The position numbers were made by a program, and so were the translations under genes. From positions 12,558,247 through 12,622,246 of the forward strand of contig OX419338.1 in NCBI GenBank assembly GCA_948470475.1: a DNA stretch of 64,000 nucleotides, read 5' to 3'. Source of the stretch: Galaxea fascicularis. Taxonomy: Eukaryota; Cnidaria; Anthozoa; Scleractinia; Euphylliidae. Positions 1 through 11,065 of the stretch are shown one piece after another (within the stretch, counting starts at the first letter, position 1; each line of letters begins with the position of its first letter). The notes beneath the pieces were generated by a model, which did no database searches, had not been told where the DNA came from, and worked only from the letters and a program-made list of their open reading frames with translations.

Positions 1-174
1 GCTGGGCATTTCATGTTTGAATTGTATATAAACCGTGGCATGTTCATTTGGGTTAAGCGTTCTAGATCAGTTTTCTGTGTTTTGGTCAATGAGCACTTTA
101 TTTCCGATACAAATAAATAAATGAAAAAATGATGTATATTTACCCAGGAAGCTCCACTCACCGCGAAGGTGTTT

Positions 175-392
175 TCAGGGAGGTCCTGCATCCGGATCGA
201 ATTGGAATTTAGAAGTGTTGGTTTTTGGGGAGAGGGGAAAACCGGAGTACCCGGAGAAAAACCTCTCGGAGCAGAGTAGAGAACCACCAACAAACTCAAC
301 CCACATATGACGTCGACTCCAGGAATCGAACCTGGGCCACATTGGTGGGAGGCGAGTGCACTTACCACTGCGCCAACCCTGCTCCCCGAATA
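175..392 (-). mobile_element. tRNA-derived SINE, family 2
   Basis: On the - strand a tRNA-like head (A box GGCGCAGTGG, B box GGTTCGATTCC) is followed by the body CTCTGCTCCGAGAGGTTTTT and CTCCGGTTTTCCCCTCTC. The same head and body occur at 34438-34672. Pol III boxes come from an Arg/Glu-type tRNA-like ancestor; this is not a functional tRNA. Confidence 0.75.
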
Positions 393-831
393 CAAAGAAT
401 ACAACAATTTCATTATCAAGCACAAGAGCCATAATAGGGCAGAGAGAGACACTCTCGGGCTACCCGGCTAGGAGGGTTGAAACATAGCCCGCCTTTACAT
501 GCAACTCACCTAAGGCCTATCTTTTGAGCTACCGCTTAGTATAACAAACAAGATGGCGGACAAAAGAGACGTTTTGGCGGGAAGTTTTAATTTTTCCATT
601 ACTCTTTCCGCTAACGGCCGCTTTTCAGCGTCTGAGCTATTATTTTGCACTCTATTTGAGTGCTACTGCGACGAAAATCAAAGGATTTTTTCCGCGACGT
701 TTTAATCCTAAGTTGAAGTTTAGACCCTAAAGGTTAGGATAAATTGTGTCTCCAACGTATCTGATGAAGACAAACCTTTCTAAAGGTTGCCTGAAAGTGT
801 ACAAATTACGTCCGCCATTACTGAAACAGCA

Positions 832-2308
832 TCAATCGAGCTCACAGTTTTTGTAAAGCGGAGTCCTCTGTGTGACGTCATCTTGTCTTCTGGTGAGTTC
901 TTCTGGCTGCACATTTGTAGTAAACAGACTGCGAGAAATGTTGTTTCCTTCAAGTTTCTCGTCCTTTTCGCAAGAGGACCCTTCGGAGTTACGTTCTAAT
1001 GAGCGTAGTTGCGTAGTTGCAACATTCTGCCTGGAATAGAGGTCGGAATAGTGTTCCACCCACCTCTCCATCTGCTTCCCCTTGTCCGTGATGACTTCGC
1101 CAGTGGTGGATTTGAGGGGAGCCGTCTTGTTCTGCAGTGGTCCCACCGCCGTCTTGATGCTATCATACATCCCTCTGATGTTCCCTGTAATGGCTGCTGT
1201 CACTGAGCTCTGTCCAGTACTCGTTGGCGTAGCGTCTGGCAGTCTGCTGAGCTTTACTCGTGGCAGCTCGCGGAATCTGCAGGTTTCTCTCGTTGGGTGA
1301 TCGCTTGTACTCTACTAGGGCGGGGTCATCTCGGTGGACTTTGCCTCAAACCAGTCGGTGGCCAAGGCGGTGCGATGTAGGGTGTTCCGCAGGGTTGCCC
1401 ACTTCCTTGTAGCAGAGCCTCCGGCCTGTGAGGCTTGCAGTTCGTTCACGACCCTCTCAGCAAACTGCTCCACAAGGTCTCGCTGACTCATCTTGCTGAC
1501 ACCAATGCGAGGGTTCCCTTGCTTCTTGCCATGGTGGAACCTCTTGGGCTGGAACGTGATCTTGCAGCATACCAAAGAGTGATCTGTGTCGCAATCTGCG
1601 CTGTGGTAAGAGCGTCTGTGGACAACGTTCTTAATGGCGGTTCGTCTGACCAGGACGAGTTCCAGCTGATCCCAATGCTTTGAACGTGGGTGTCTTCAGG
1701 AGACCTTGTGCTGGGGCTTGGTCTTGAAGAAGGAGTTGGCTACACACAGATTGTGGTGAGTATATAGCTCAAGCAGTCTCTGGCCATTGCTGTTCATTTT
1801 GCCGACACCAGACTGTCCAAGGCACGAGGGCCACGAGTCGTGATCGATGCCTACTCTGGCATTGAAGTCGCCCAGGAGAACAAGTTGTTCCTTGCTGGGG
1901 GTGCTGCTGATGATGGCTGTGAGCTTGTCGTAGAATTCGTCCTTGGTATCCGATGAGAGTGTTGGGGTGTACACACTGACAAGGGTGACAGGGCCTGCCG
2001 TGGTGTTGAGGCGGAGAGTGAGCAGTCGTTCGGAGCCATTGCTGCCTAGTTCCACCGTATTCAGCAGGCTGTTCCTCACTGTGAAGCCCACTCCTTGTTG
2101 GCGTGGTTCGTCGGAGCTCTTCCCCTGTCAAAAGAACGTGTAGTCCTTCTCCTTCAATGATCCAGAGTCTGCTAGACGTGTTTCTTGTAGGGTGGCGATG
2201 TCCAAATAAAGCCTCTTGAGCTCGTCGTTGAGGACGGCGGTTTTTCTGGGGTCGCTGACGTCGCGAAGGTCTACTGAGAGGCCAGTCAGCATAGTCATGA
2301 CGTTCCAT
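832..2308 (-). pseudogene. LINE endonuclease / reverse transcriptase, broken
   Basis: Reading leftward on the - strand, an AP-endonuclease domain of the type often labelled craniofacial development protein 2-like is clear: LTGLSVDLRDVSDPRK, DIATLQETRLADSG, then VGFTVRNSLLNTVELG, TLVSVYTPTLSSDTKDEFYD, LVLLGDFNARVGID, NGQRLLELYTHHNLCVANSF. It is followed by the linker to the reverse transcriptase (FHHGKKQGNPRIGVSKMSQR, GEVITDKGKQMERWVEHYSD). A stop (near 2127-2129) falls where a Trp is expected, and frameshifts separate the pieces near 1700 and 1315. The match ends near 1000, so most of the reverse transcriptase is gone. Confidence 0.85.
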
Positions 2309-2880
2309 CAGCCCAGTTTTAGAGCTGATTTCTTTTGTTGTGTCTTGTTGTTGTCTGGTGCGAAGGTTGCGGTCTGCTTTTCGAATGTTTCCTAATCAGC
2401 ATATACCCAATGAAGAAGGCAGACCGTGGCGGGACAACACCTTACTGGCTGGGGGCTGCCCAGCTTGAGGCGGGCGGTAGCTGTCCAGTGAGATTCGAGA
2501 ATCTCTCCCACCGACGAGAACGGCCCCGGGCGCTGCGCTCTACGCCAATCGAGTGGTAGCTTATAACCGGTATCTGTCGTTCTCCGTGTTGTGTCGACGC
2601 CAAGTGCGAAGCTGGAGTGTCCTTTCCAGGTATCGGGTGCAAACCTGGGCAGTGTGATGTGGAGGACAGGCTGTTGCCCATGTAGCACGACCCCCCTCTC
2701 CACGTCACTGATGAGGCCGAAGGAACGATGGAGTCGCTACAGTTTGGGACCAGTGCCGTCGCAGGAGCTGCCAGAACAGGTTGAGTACAACGACAAACTG
2801 CCTTAGGGACTCCGACTCCGGATTTTTCCTCGAGGCTTACTCCTGAAGCCTTTTCCATGATTGGATATGGCCGCAAGGCA
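2309..2880 (-). mobile_element. Probable 5' region of the same LINE
   Basis: The stretch upstream of the LINE endonuclease on the - strand is GC-richer than its surroundings, with long overlapping open frames on both strands and no domain match. That is typical of the 5' leader of these LINEs. The right boundary near 2880 is a guess. Confidence 0.4.
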
Positions 2881-3452
2881 GCGGAGGTTTAAAATCAGGG
2901 TTTTCCTTCCCCTGGGTGAACTGCCTTCCCAGGCTGACGAGCCCCACATACCCGAAGCAACTGGTTTTAAGGCACCAGTGATCCGCCTTGCACCTCTTCT
3001 GCTGTTAGTAGAAGCAGTTCCGCGACGAGCACGCCAGCAGCTGGACTTAGTTGTCAGAGGCTATTTGAGACGCACGCCATATAGGAGCACTTTATAGGAT
3101 GTGGGAGCTTATCCCCACTACCACCCCCGGCTATGACAACCTTAGAACCAAACCCTGTTCTACTCTAAAAGAAAGACAAAGTGATACACTCCATTCGGGA
3201 CAGCCCTTCCAAGCGAATATGCCTTTCCCGATTGCGCCGAGCACCTTTGGAGCACTATTCTGCATTTTGAGCGCCCTTAAGCGCTTTTTCGCACTTTGGG
3301 CAACATTTGAGCAATATTTCACATTTCGAGCAAATTTCGAACAACATATGTCTTTTAAAGCATTTTAAAGCAAACACTGTGTGTCGCTCGCAACGAGAAT
3401 CGTGTTCTAGGTCATAAATTTGAATAGCTAATGATGTTGTCAACAATAAAAG
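2881..3452. other. No gene seen
   Basis: Unique-looking sequence after the LINE leader, with a run of TTTGAGC/CATTTCGAGC-like phrases at 3260-3345. I see no coding signal. Confidence 0.5.
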
Positions 3453-3608
3453 ACCGTTATTGTGTTTCTAGTGAAGCCAATCACGCGCGAGAAAACTAAG
3501 CCGCAAACTGTAACAGTAATATTAGTTTGTGGTTTCATGTCGCTTCTGATTAGTTGCTGCACAATGGGAAATGTCAAAATCAAACCAAAGTGTTCACGGT
3601 TTTTGGAT
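3453..3608. mobile_element. Degenerate copy of the 14494-14706 MITE
   Basis: CCAATCACGCGCGAGAAAAC, TAAGCCGCAAACTGTAACAG, GGTTTCATGTCGCTTCTGAT and GTGTTCACGGTTTTT align in order with the copy at 14494-14706. The outer ends are not preserved. Confidence 0.6.
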
Positions 3609-4954
3609 TCGCTCAGTAAATAGTTTACTTATTTCCGAAAATCGTGCGCAGAATTTGAACAGTGTTTTTTTTTTTTGGCATACAAGGCACTTAAAGGGCT
3701 GTCATCTGCGCGCATGGCCAGTTGACATGTTGAAGTAGGCAGGTAATTCCATCAATTCCAACCTATTTAGTTCAGAGTAATAGTGTTTTTCGCAATGTAT
3801 CTTCCCTTTAGAGGCTGGTATTTCCTTGCCTTCGTGGAAATAGTTCAAAACAAAACAATAGTCTCGTACCGAATTTATAGCAGTTTTCCGAAAACAACAT
3901 TTGAACAGTGCAACTAATTGCAGCAATAACGAAAAAATTCAAAAGTAGAGATATCGACCGATCATTATTTTCATTAGCAGAACACACAATAATCACACAA
4001 CTCGATCATTATTATGCAGCTAAGCACCTGATGTAAAACTGTTATGCCAAAGGAATCACTAACATGACGAACGGAGAACAATGTTTTACGAATCAGCCTG
4101 GTACATGACATCGACAACACTGAATTCATTGTTTCGTTGGTTTTTATTGAAATTGTAATGCACGTTTCAGCTTCCGTGAACAGTCTAAATCACTCTTAAT
4201 AATACCTCTAACGACTGTGAAGGAGACTTTTGGGAGTTACTTGCTTACAAAACAGGTTTTTCATTTCCTTTCATCGTCCATGGTAGCATGGTCAAAGCCA
4301 AAGGTCTAACTGGCTCTTTTGGTAGATATTTGCTTAATTTTTTCCAACGCCTGATTATGATAAATGTTAAGCCACTAATGTAGTGGCCCCTATTCCCTAA
4401 AAGCGGAGCTCCACAGTTATTTCCTTCATATTAGCCTTTACAGATAAACTAACATGGCAATGCCACATGACTCGAGCCATGACTCCCTCTCTTTATATAT
4501 TTTTTTCTGTTTTGCTGTAGAGCCAAAGCCACCATTCAATCAAGTGCAAACGTAGATTTTGGAAATATCATCGGCCTTTGTGGCACAGGAACTATATGAT
4601 TATGATGTGCAAAAACGATTAACAAACTTTTCTTCATCACAGTTTAATCACATCTGATTACATTTCAATACAAGTGGTAAAAATCACTAAACTAGGTTAA
4701 CAGTTTTAGTGTCCCACTATTAAATCCAACTGCACAACCGGTTGTGTGCTTTGGCTGAGTCACAAATTCTAACATGTATCGGTGACATTTTAATCTATCA
4801 AAACAAAATATTTTACAACAAACTCCGTGCGATAAAACCCCAAAGTGAGCACTCTTCAACACCGCCCATAAAAGAACAGAAGTACTTTGCTCGCCTTGTT
4901 TTGAACATTTTATGGTATCATTCTTGTGATCTGTTACAGTAAAGACGATGGAAA

Positions 4955-5338
4955 GTGCCGTCGAGCGAAATCGACTTTACTTTTGAGTTTTCCTTGAGAA
5001 AAGTGACTGCGACAGACTGCTCGAGCATATATAGTAAGGAGTTAGAGTGCGTTCTTAAAGCTAAGATGTTAGGTGTCACCTTCTCTGTTGATCTTAAATG
5101 GAACGCGCATGTCGATGAGATAGTGAAGAAAGTCAACAAGCGCCTTTACCTCTTACGCCAATTAAAGCGCGCCCAGGTTAAGTCTAAGGAGCTCGTTTTA
5201 TTCTATTTGACATGTATTAGATCTGTTATGGAATACGCATGCGCGCTTTTCCACAGCAGCCTACCTCAATATCTATCAGTTGATTTAGAAAGATGCCAGA
5301 AGCGCGCATTACGTATAATACTCCGAACGCAGAGCTAA
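4955..5338 (+). pseudogene. LINE reverse transcriptase C-terminal fragment
   Basis: The frame encodes AKMLGVTFSVDLKWNAHVDE, IVKKVNKRLYLLRQLKRA and MEYACALFHSSLPQYLSVDL, then ERCQKRALRII, the thumb/C-terminal region of CR1/L2-type reverse transcriptases. There are no catalytic motifs in the fragment and no intact element around it. Confidence 0.85.
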
Positions 5339-5844
5339 AGCAGAAGCCGTCATTTCAGATCCTTAGTGGGCCTTGAAGTTTTTCACCGTCACTTTGTGTT
5401 ACTTCTCGTGTCTACCAAGGAAGCTTCTTCAACTAAGCGGCAAAATCCTCCAGTTTAATACACAGCAAAAGTCAGCAATCGAAGACAGCGCCTGCACGAT
5501 TAAAACCCTGCCAAACCACACGATCTTGTCTCTCGCAGATCCGTAAACTATAAAATAGCAAAGCCAGGCAATCCAATTTGTTGCTCTTAACATCCAAACG
5601 CTAATTCTCACCGGTTTAAACAACAAAAAAGAATTGAGAAGTAGTCAAGGTAGGCGGCGAATATTGTTTACAGAAGATCTGATGAAAAGCCTGGTGAATA
5701 AGCCTCGTTTTGGCCTGGCTTGAGCCTGCGATCTAATTGAAAACCAGTACCTGGTCAGCGATCAACTTAAAAAAAACAGCTTACCTCGATCAGCTCATAA
5801 CTTGAGCCCGCAATATGGTCACGTGATACTGGTCAGCGGAAACG

Positions 5845-5876
<32 letters not shown>

Positions 5877-5943
5877 GGATGTCTAATATCTAAGATGTCC
5901 GCTGTAAACTAGATGGTCAGATGGACTATGGCCACCATGTTGG

Positions 5944-5944
<1 letters not shown>

Positions 5945-5977
<33 letters not shown>

Positions 5978-5978
5978 G
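5945..5978. repeat. (ATT)n microsatellite
   Basis: About eleven ATT units. Confidence 0.95.
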
Positions 5979-6050
5979 GACATTATTAATTATTGTGCGA
6001 GGTCGTCATCGTCGTCGGTTGCGCCCACGAGCAATACCGCTAGCCAAGAT

Positions 6051-6082
<32 letters not shown>

Positions 6083-6084
6083 AG

Positions 6085-6128
6085 GTATGGGGCTCCGCTA
6101 GGCGGCCCTTCGGGCCGCCGGAGCTCCG
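6085..6128. other. GC-rich hairpin with TTCG loop
   Basis: GGCGGCCC-TTCG-GGCCGCC forms a perfect 7-8 bp GC stem with a TTCG tetraloop, flanked by two GCTCCGCTA repeats. It sits at the left edge of repeat copy 1. It is probably a transposon end or a transcribed hairpin; no gene is attached. Confidence 0.6.
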
Positions 6129-6133
6129 CTAAT

Positions 6134-7863
6134 AGACCCATAATAACAACAGTTTCCTTCGAAAGTTTTAGGTCTAGCCTTAGGCTTTCCGAAACAGTTC
6201 AAACTCTTACTCAGTTTCTAGAGTTTCCGAAGCTTCTAGGCAGTCTTGACTATTTTTCGAAACATCTAGGTAATCTATTTATAAAAGGGTCGAAAATCCT
6301 AGTGCGCCAAAGAGACGTGGTCCCGGGTATTCGAAAATCCTGGCTCACTTTACTTCCGAACAGATATTTTACCGAAATTACTCGTTGCATCGGGGTGCCC
6401 CTGACGCATTCCGGCACGTGAGTCTGTTCGGAGAAATCAGTGCGTGTTTACAAAAAATCTAGTGGAAGTTAATGGAGATTGGAAAAATTTAAGCAAATAT
6501 GTACCCAAAGAGCAAGTCAGACCTTTGGCCGATCCTTGCCATCTGTTACAGAAGAGGATGATATTTAGTCTCAGTGTAGTAACACAGCCCTGAATCAGAA
6601 TAAATAACATTAACTGCTTCATTATTTTTGGGATATTCCTGATTCAGTTTAAAGTCCTGTTTTACCATCTTCAGCGGACCGAAATAGCATGACAGTGCTC
6701 CTTTAATGTTAGTCAGTGATTCGAGCAGTTCACCCGGTCGGTCTTCGAGAATGGAGGTCAGTGTCACTCATCATACTTTGTTTTAGTTCTCTCGTATTGA
6801 AGAAGCAACAGGCAAATTTTCTGGGATCTTGGTGTGTCTGACGCAAAATTTTAATCGAGCGCCGAAGGCGCAGGCCGCTCAGTAGCGGGGTGTAGGGGCT
6901 TGACCGCGCCCCTCCTCCCCTCCTCGGAATTTTTTTATTTTTGGGAGCTCGGAAATGGTACTGCCCACATTTTCCAGGGAACTGAGCTCATAAATGAAAT
7001 CACTCCGCGAGTATTAAGTAAGTTATCAAATCACATCAACGTATTGAACTGAGAATTACACAAAGACGCTTCTCGCTACTGAAGATACATTAAATAAATG
7101 TGTTTCAATATGTTTTCCGGCGGTACGCCAACGCGTACGTGCATATTTTGTCGCTACGCCCCTGGTGTCCGTTGGAGATATTATTTCACAAAGATGTGGT
7201 AAAAAGAAAACGCCGTTCGCGACCGGTCTACTCACCTGAAGAGGCTTCCTAAGGTAATGAAACGGAAGCCGCACAATTCACGCTTTTTACATGTGCCTAA
7301 ACATTATTCTATGCGATGAAAGCAACATTGAAACGTAACAATAAATCCCAACCCTGATGAGTAATTAGGCCCGGTTCAGACGCCGTACTTTTCATGAGCC
7401 GACTAAATTCGACTTTGGACCGACCAAAATTAACAAAGGTACGCTTGTTGATTCAGACATCGAACTTAATTAGTCGTTCCACAACCGTTTCTAATACAGT
7501 TGCAAGAAAACTAATCAATATATACATGAAAAGTTCGGCGTCTGAATCAAGGCCGTTCGAAAGTCGAAATTCCCGGCCAAGTCAAGTGAAAAGAAAGCCT
7601 GGGCCATTCCAAATTAAATAGCCGTTCCTACTTGATTCAGACTTGATTCATTCTATGAATTAGGTTCGGCTCATTGAAAAGTTTAAGTTAATCGGCGAGT
7701 GTGTCTCGTTCATACGTGAGAGGCTTGAGTTCTCCGCACTTGTTAAGGTACGGCTTTAAGAAAACTTTCAACAATATTGCAATAAATAGGGACTGATTTT
7801 TGAGAAAAAAAAATATTTGATTTAAAATTGTATTTTGAAACGGTACTACGTCAACTGGTCGTG
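6134..7863. repeat. Composite dispersed repeat, copy 1
   Basis: From TAATAACAACAGTTTCCTTC to GGTACTACGTCAACTGGTC this matches 29856-31203 closely, including CTTCTAGGCAGTCTTGACTA and GGTAAAAAGAAAACGCCGTT. About 430 bp at 6430-6850 are extra here. Both copies contain an inner foldback (GTTCAGACGCCGTACTTTTC). Confidence 0.8.
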
Positions 7864-8668
7864 AAAGTAGTGGTACCAAATTTGCACACGGCGCTGTTAC
7901 ACTGTGCAATGTTTCGTGCAACAAACCGTTGCAGAACGTACGTAGAACGTGATTCTACGTTCAGCAACCTTTTCTGCAATTTGTCTTACAACGATTTTGA
8001 CCGTCGTAAAACCGGCATGCCTGGCGATGGCGTTGCGAGACAAATTGCTCAAAACATTGCATCATAGTGCATGTAACCGAGCACCTTTATCATATCAGTA
8101 CCCAATCAGTATTCCTAGGTCTTCCTACTGATCTCTAATGTTTCTCCGTACTTGTTAACATGACGTTAAGATGTAGGCCTAGTCCTCTTCCGACCATGCT
8201 TGTCTAGAAAGATCGAAAAGCCTCTCTCGTTAATGCTCAAAATGGCGGACAGACGTGCTTACATGGCGCTCTGCTATCGTGTACTTATATCTCTGTGGTA
8301 TTGCTTACTTCAATGGAATTCTCTCTTAGAATACTCAGGCAAAGACACTATCGTTGGTGTGTGTGCTCTTTCTAGACTGGATTTCGCTAGATCGAGTTCC
8401 TTTTTAGCGAGATTTCCAAAAGCAGTTCATGCAAGGTCTGGAGCAAAGAGGTACTCAGGCCAGAGAGTTGGTTATTATGGTAATGAATGGCTACAACGCA
8501 GCTCGAGTTGCCCAAATTGTCGGGCGACGTTTGTAGTAACCCTGGACCGGTCAAAAGATCCAGTTATATAACAAATACAAAATCTCTTTGTGCTGGATGT
8601 GAAGGAGCTCTGAGGAAAAATCAAAATAGCGTCCATCCGCAGTGATTGTATCAACACCTTTCATAGGT
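7864..8668. other. No gene seen
   Basis: The open frame at 8200-8571 (+) has no recognisable domain, start context or splice signal. I treat it as chance. Confidence 0.45.
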
Positions 8669-9043
8669 GAACCGGTTGGTTCATTGGTAGAGCACCGGAC
8701 TGCTGTGCGGGAGGTCGGGGGTTCAAGCCCTGGTCTGACTAACACTCAAGGTCTTTAAAATAATAACTGAGGAGAAAGTGCTACCTTTGTAATGACATCT
8801 GCAAATGTTAGACTTTCTAGTCTTCTCGGATAAGGACGATAAAACCGGAGGTCCCGTCTCACAACTCTTCGCAAATTGACTCTATGGGACGTAAAAGGCG
8901 TAGTAGAGACGTACTAGGGACGTAATGAACCCTGGCTGTGACCACCCCTAGTGCTGGCCTAGAGGGCCATGTGTTAGAAAACTCTCATTGGGTTAAACAT
9001 GTCTATACCCTCTATAAAAAAAAGAATATCGTATCGTATCGTA
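8669..9043 (+). mobile_element. tRNA-derived SINE, family 1
   Basis: The tRNA-like head has A box TGGTTCATTGGTAGAGCACC and B box GGGTTCAAGCCC. The body includes GAGGAGAAAGTGCTACCTTT and GGATAAGGACGATAAAACCG, and the tail is (CGTAT)n. Further copies lie at 21898-22168 (-), 40394-40808 (+) and 43935-44260 (+). Confidence 0.85.
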
Positions 9044-9189
9044 TATGAAATGCACTGGTATGAACTTCAAGTAGTTGCGATCCTATTCTACGACACAGGC
9101 TCCAACATGGTACTGTATGCATTAGATGCTCTCTACCTCCACTTAGTGACAACTACTTTCAAAACTCTACCCTAGAAGAGAATCAAGAC

Positions 9190-9490
9190 GAAGAAGAGTC
9201 GGTGTCGGTAGACGAGACCTGGTCGGACTTTGATCAAATTGCCAGGAATAATTTTTCGAACTTTAAGCTGGGACACATTAACGCTGACAGCATAGGCGGA
9301 TTCAAATTTCACGAGATCGGATCCTGGCTTCTTTCTGGCAGACTCGACCTTCTGATTATATCAGAGAGCAAGATTGACGCGACTTTTCCGGACAGTATGT
9401 TTCATGGCGATGGTTTTCGATTGTGTCGTTGTGACAGAAAGTCAGCCCGCGGGCCGGGAGTTTATTGGTGTATGTTAGGAGTGGCGTCTG
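9190..9490 (+). pseudogene. LINE endonuclease, left part
   Basis: It encodes FKLGHINADSIGGFKFHEIG, WLLSGRLDLLIISESKID and ATFPDSMFHGDGFRL, the start of an AP-endonuclease domain (the E in ISESKID is the catalytic glutamate position). The frame is cut at 9490 by element A and resumes at 13728-13736, where the 9-bp target duplication tggcgtctg is repeated. Confidence 0.8.
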
Positions 9491-9517
9491 GGCTTATTGT
9501 ACTTTGCGAAATGGTAC

Positions 9518-9900
9518 ACTCTTTTTTTTTTAATAAGAACCAGTAAAATTTAGCTCAGGCTCGATGTTCTTATTTTTTCGGCCATTTCAGCCTCAAAATG
9601 TTCTTATTTTGTTCTTAAAATTCTGTGTTCTCTAATGGCCCCAAATGTGGTTATACCGTACTTTACAGTACTTCACTGTAGGGAACCTGACCTACAGGGT
9701 GCCTAAACCATAGATAAACATTAAACAGTTGGATTTAATAATTGTAAAGAAAATCATTAGCTTTACACTGTCGTCGCGGACTGATGTTTGTTTGTTGAAA
9801 AAAAATTTCAGCCTCAGATTGTTCTTAAATTGTTCTTATTTTTCTAGCGATTTCAGCCTCAATGTTCTTATTAAGTTTGTTCTTATTAAAAAAAAAGAGT
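9518..9900. mobile_element. Element B: small foldback element inside the left terminal repeat of A
   Basis: The termini ACTCTTTTTTTTTTAATAAG (9518) and CTTATTAAAAAAAAAGAGT (ending 9900) are inverted. The flanks read GTAC on both sides (9514-9517 and 9901-9904); a TA duplication is equally consistent. The interior has repeated GTTCTTATT and TTTCAGCCTCA motifs in both arms. Length 383 bp, non-coding. Confidence 0.7.
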
Positions 9901-10323
9901 GTACTTTGCGAAACGAAACGAAACAAAATGAAATCTGTACTTTGCGAAATGAAATCTGTACTTTGCGAAATGAAAATCAGTACTTTGCGAAATGAAATCT
10001 GTACTTTGCGAAATGAAAATCTGTACTTTGCGAAATGAAAATCTGTACTTTGCGAAATGAAATCTGTACTTTGCGAAATAAACATTTCCTTTCTGGCTGT
10101 GTCTACTCGGATATTCTAAACAGAAAATTCCTCCCAAAAAAGCCGTTTCGCCTTGCGCGGAATGCGTGACGTTTTCGTTGCCACGTATAAAGTTTAAATT
10201 TAGCTCAGGCGTAAAATGGGGTTGGAAAGCCTACACGACTCCTGTTCGCGCGTTTGCCGCTTCTATCTCGGTTCTATTGACCGATTTAGCTTCTTGCTTG
10301 TTTTAAGTGGGGCAACACGGTGG

Positions 10324-10659
10324 TTAAGAGGATAGCATGATGGTGATGGTGATTGAAACAGCCATGTGCTTAAATGTCGCATGTAATGTATCTTGATACC
10401 AAAGGTCATTTTTGGGTTTAAATTCTGCATTTATCGCCTGTTTGTTTTGACCCTGGTTGTTTCTGTTTAGCGACTGTGGTCCTTTATATGCCATCTGAAG
10501 CATTTTGTCTAGCTTTGGTTTGGCTCGTTTCAGTGCGTTCAGTGACAGAACAGCCTCTCTCTTGTTATCAAGGATAGGAATTTTGAGCCGCGTAATATGA
10601 TCATCTTTATCTTGCAGTGTTTGTACATTACCGGGCCCGGTTATTTGGTTTTGTAGCAA
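10324..10659 (-). other. Open frame in the core of Mutator-like element A
   Basis: A 111-residue - strand frame (TLQDKDDHITRLKIPILDNK, REAVLSLNALKRAKPKLDKM) occupies the single-copy core between the long terminal repeats of element A. It has no transposase motif and I do not recognise it. It could be a host fragment carried by the element or a chance frame. Confidence 0.25.
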
Positions 10660-11065
10660 GACGTTGTGTTTCTTTTGCGACTATTCGTCTCTTTATCCTT
10701 TCTTTAGTGTTGTAGCTTCTTACAGAGCTATGCAACACGTGAAGTTGAGCGCTCAAATCCGCTCTAATTACGGCTGTGTCTTTGTCATCGTTTCACTCCG
10801 CTCTGTAACTGCGGTTATGCACTGGCAGTGAAAGAGAGGCTTGGACAAGGTTCTTTTGGAGATGTTTACACCGTGAAAACGTCACGCATTCCGCGCAAGG
10901 CGAAACGGCTTTTTTGGGAGGAATTTTCTGTTTAGAATATCCGAGTAGACGCAGCGAGAAAGGAAATGATTTCATTTCGCAAAGTACAGATTTCATTTCG
11001 CAAAGTACAGATTTTCATTTCGCAAAGTACAGATTTCATTTCGTTTCGTTTCGTTTCGCAAAGTA

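Noticed and set aside
8669..8745. Functional tRNA gene
   Set aside because: It is the head of a multi-copy SINE with the same 3' body at four places in the window.
9825..10137. Repetitive open frames (FRKVQIF / FAKYRFH repeats)
   Set aside because: They are translations of the 21-bp tandem units in the terminal repeat of element A. All frames are open because the unit length is near a multiple of three and lacks stops.
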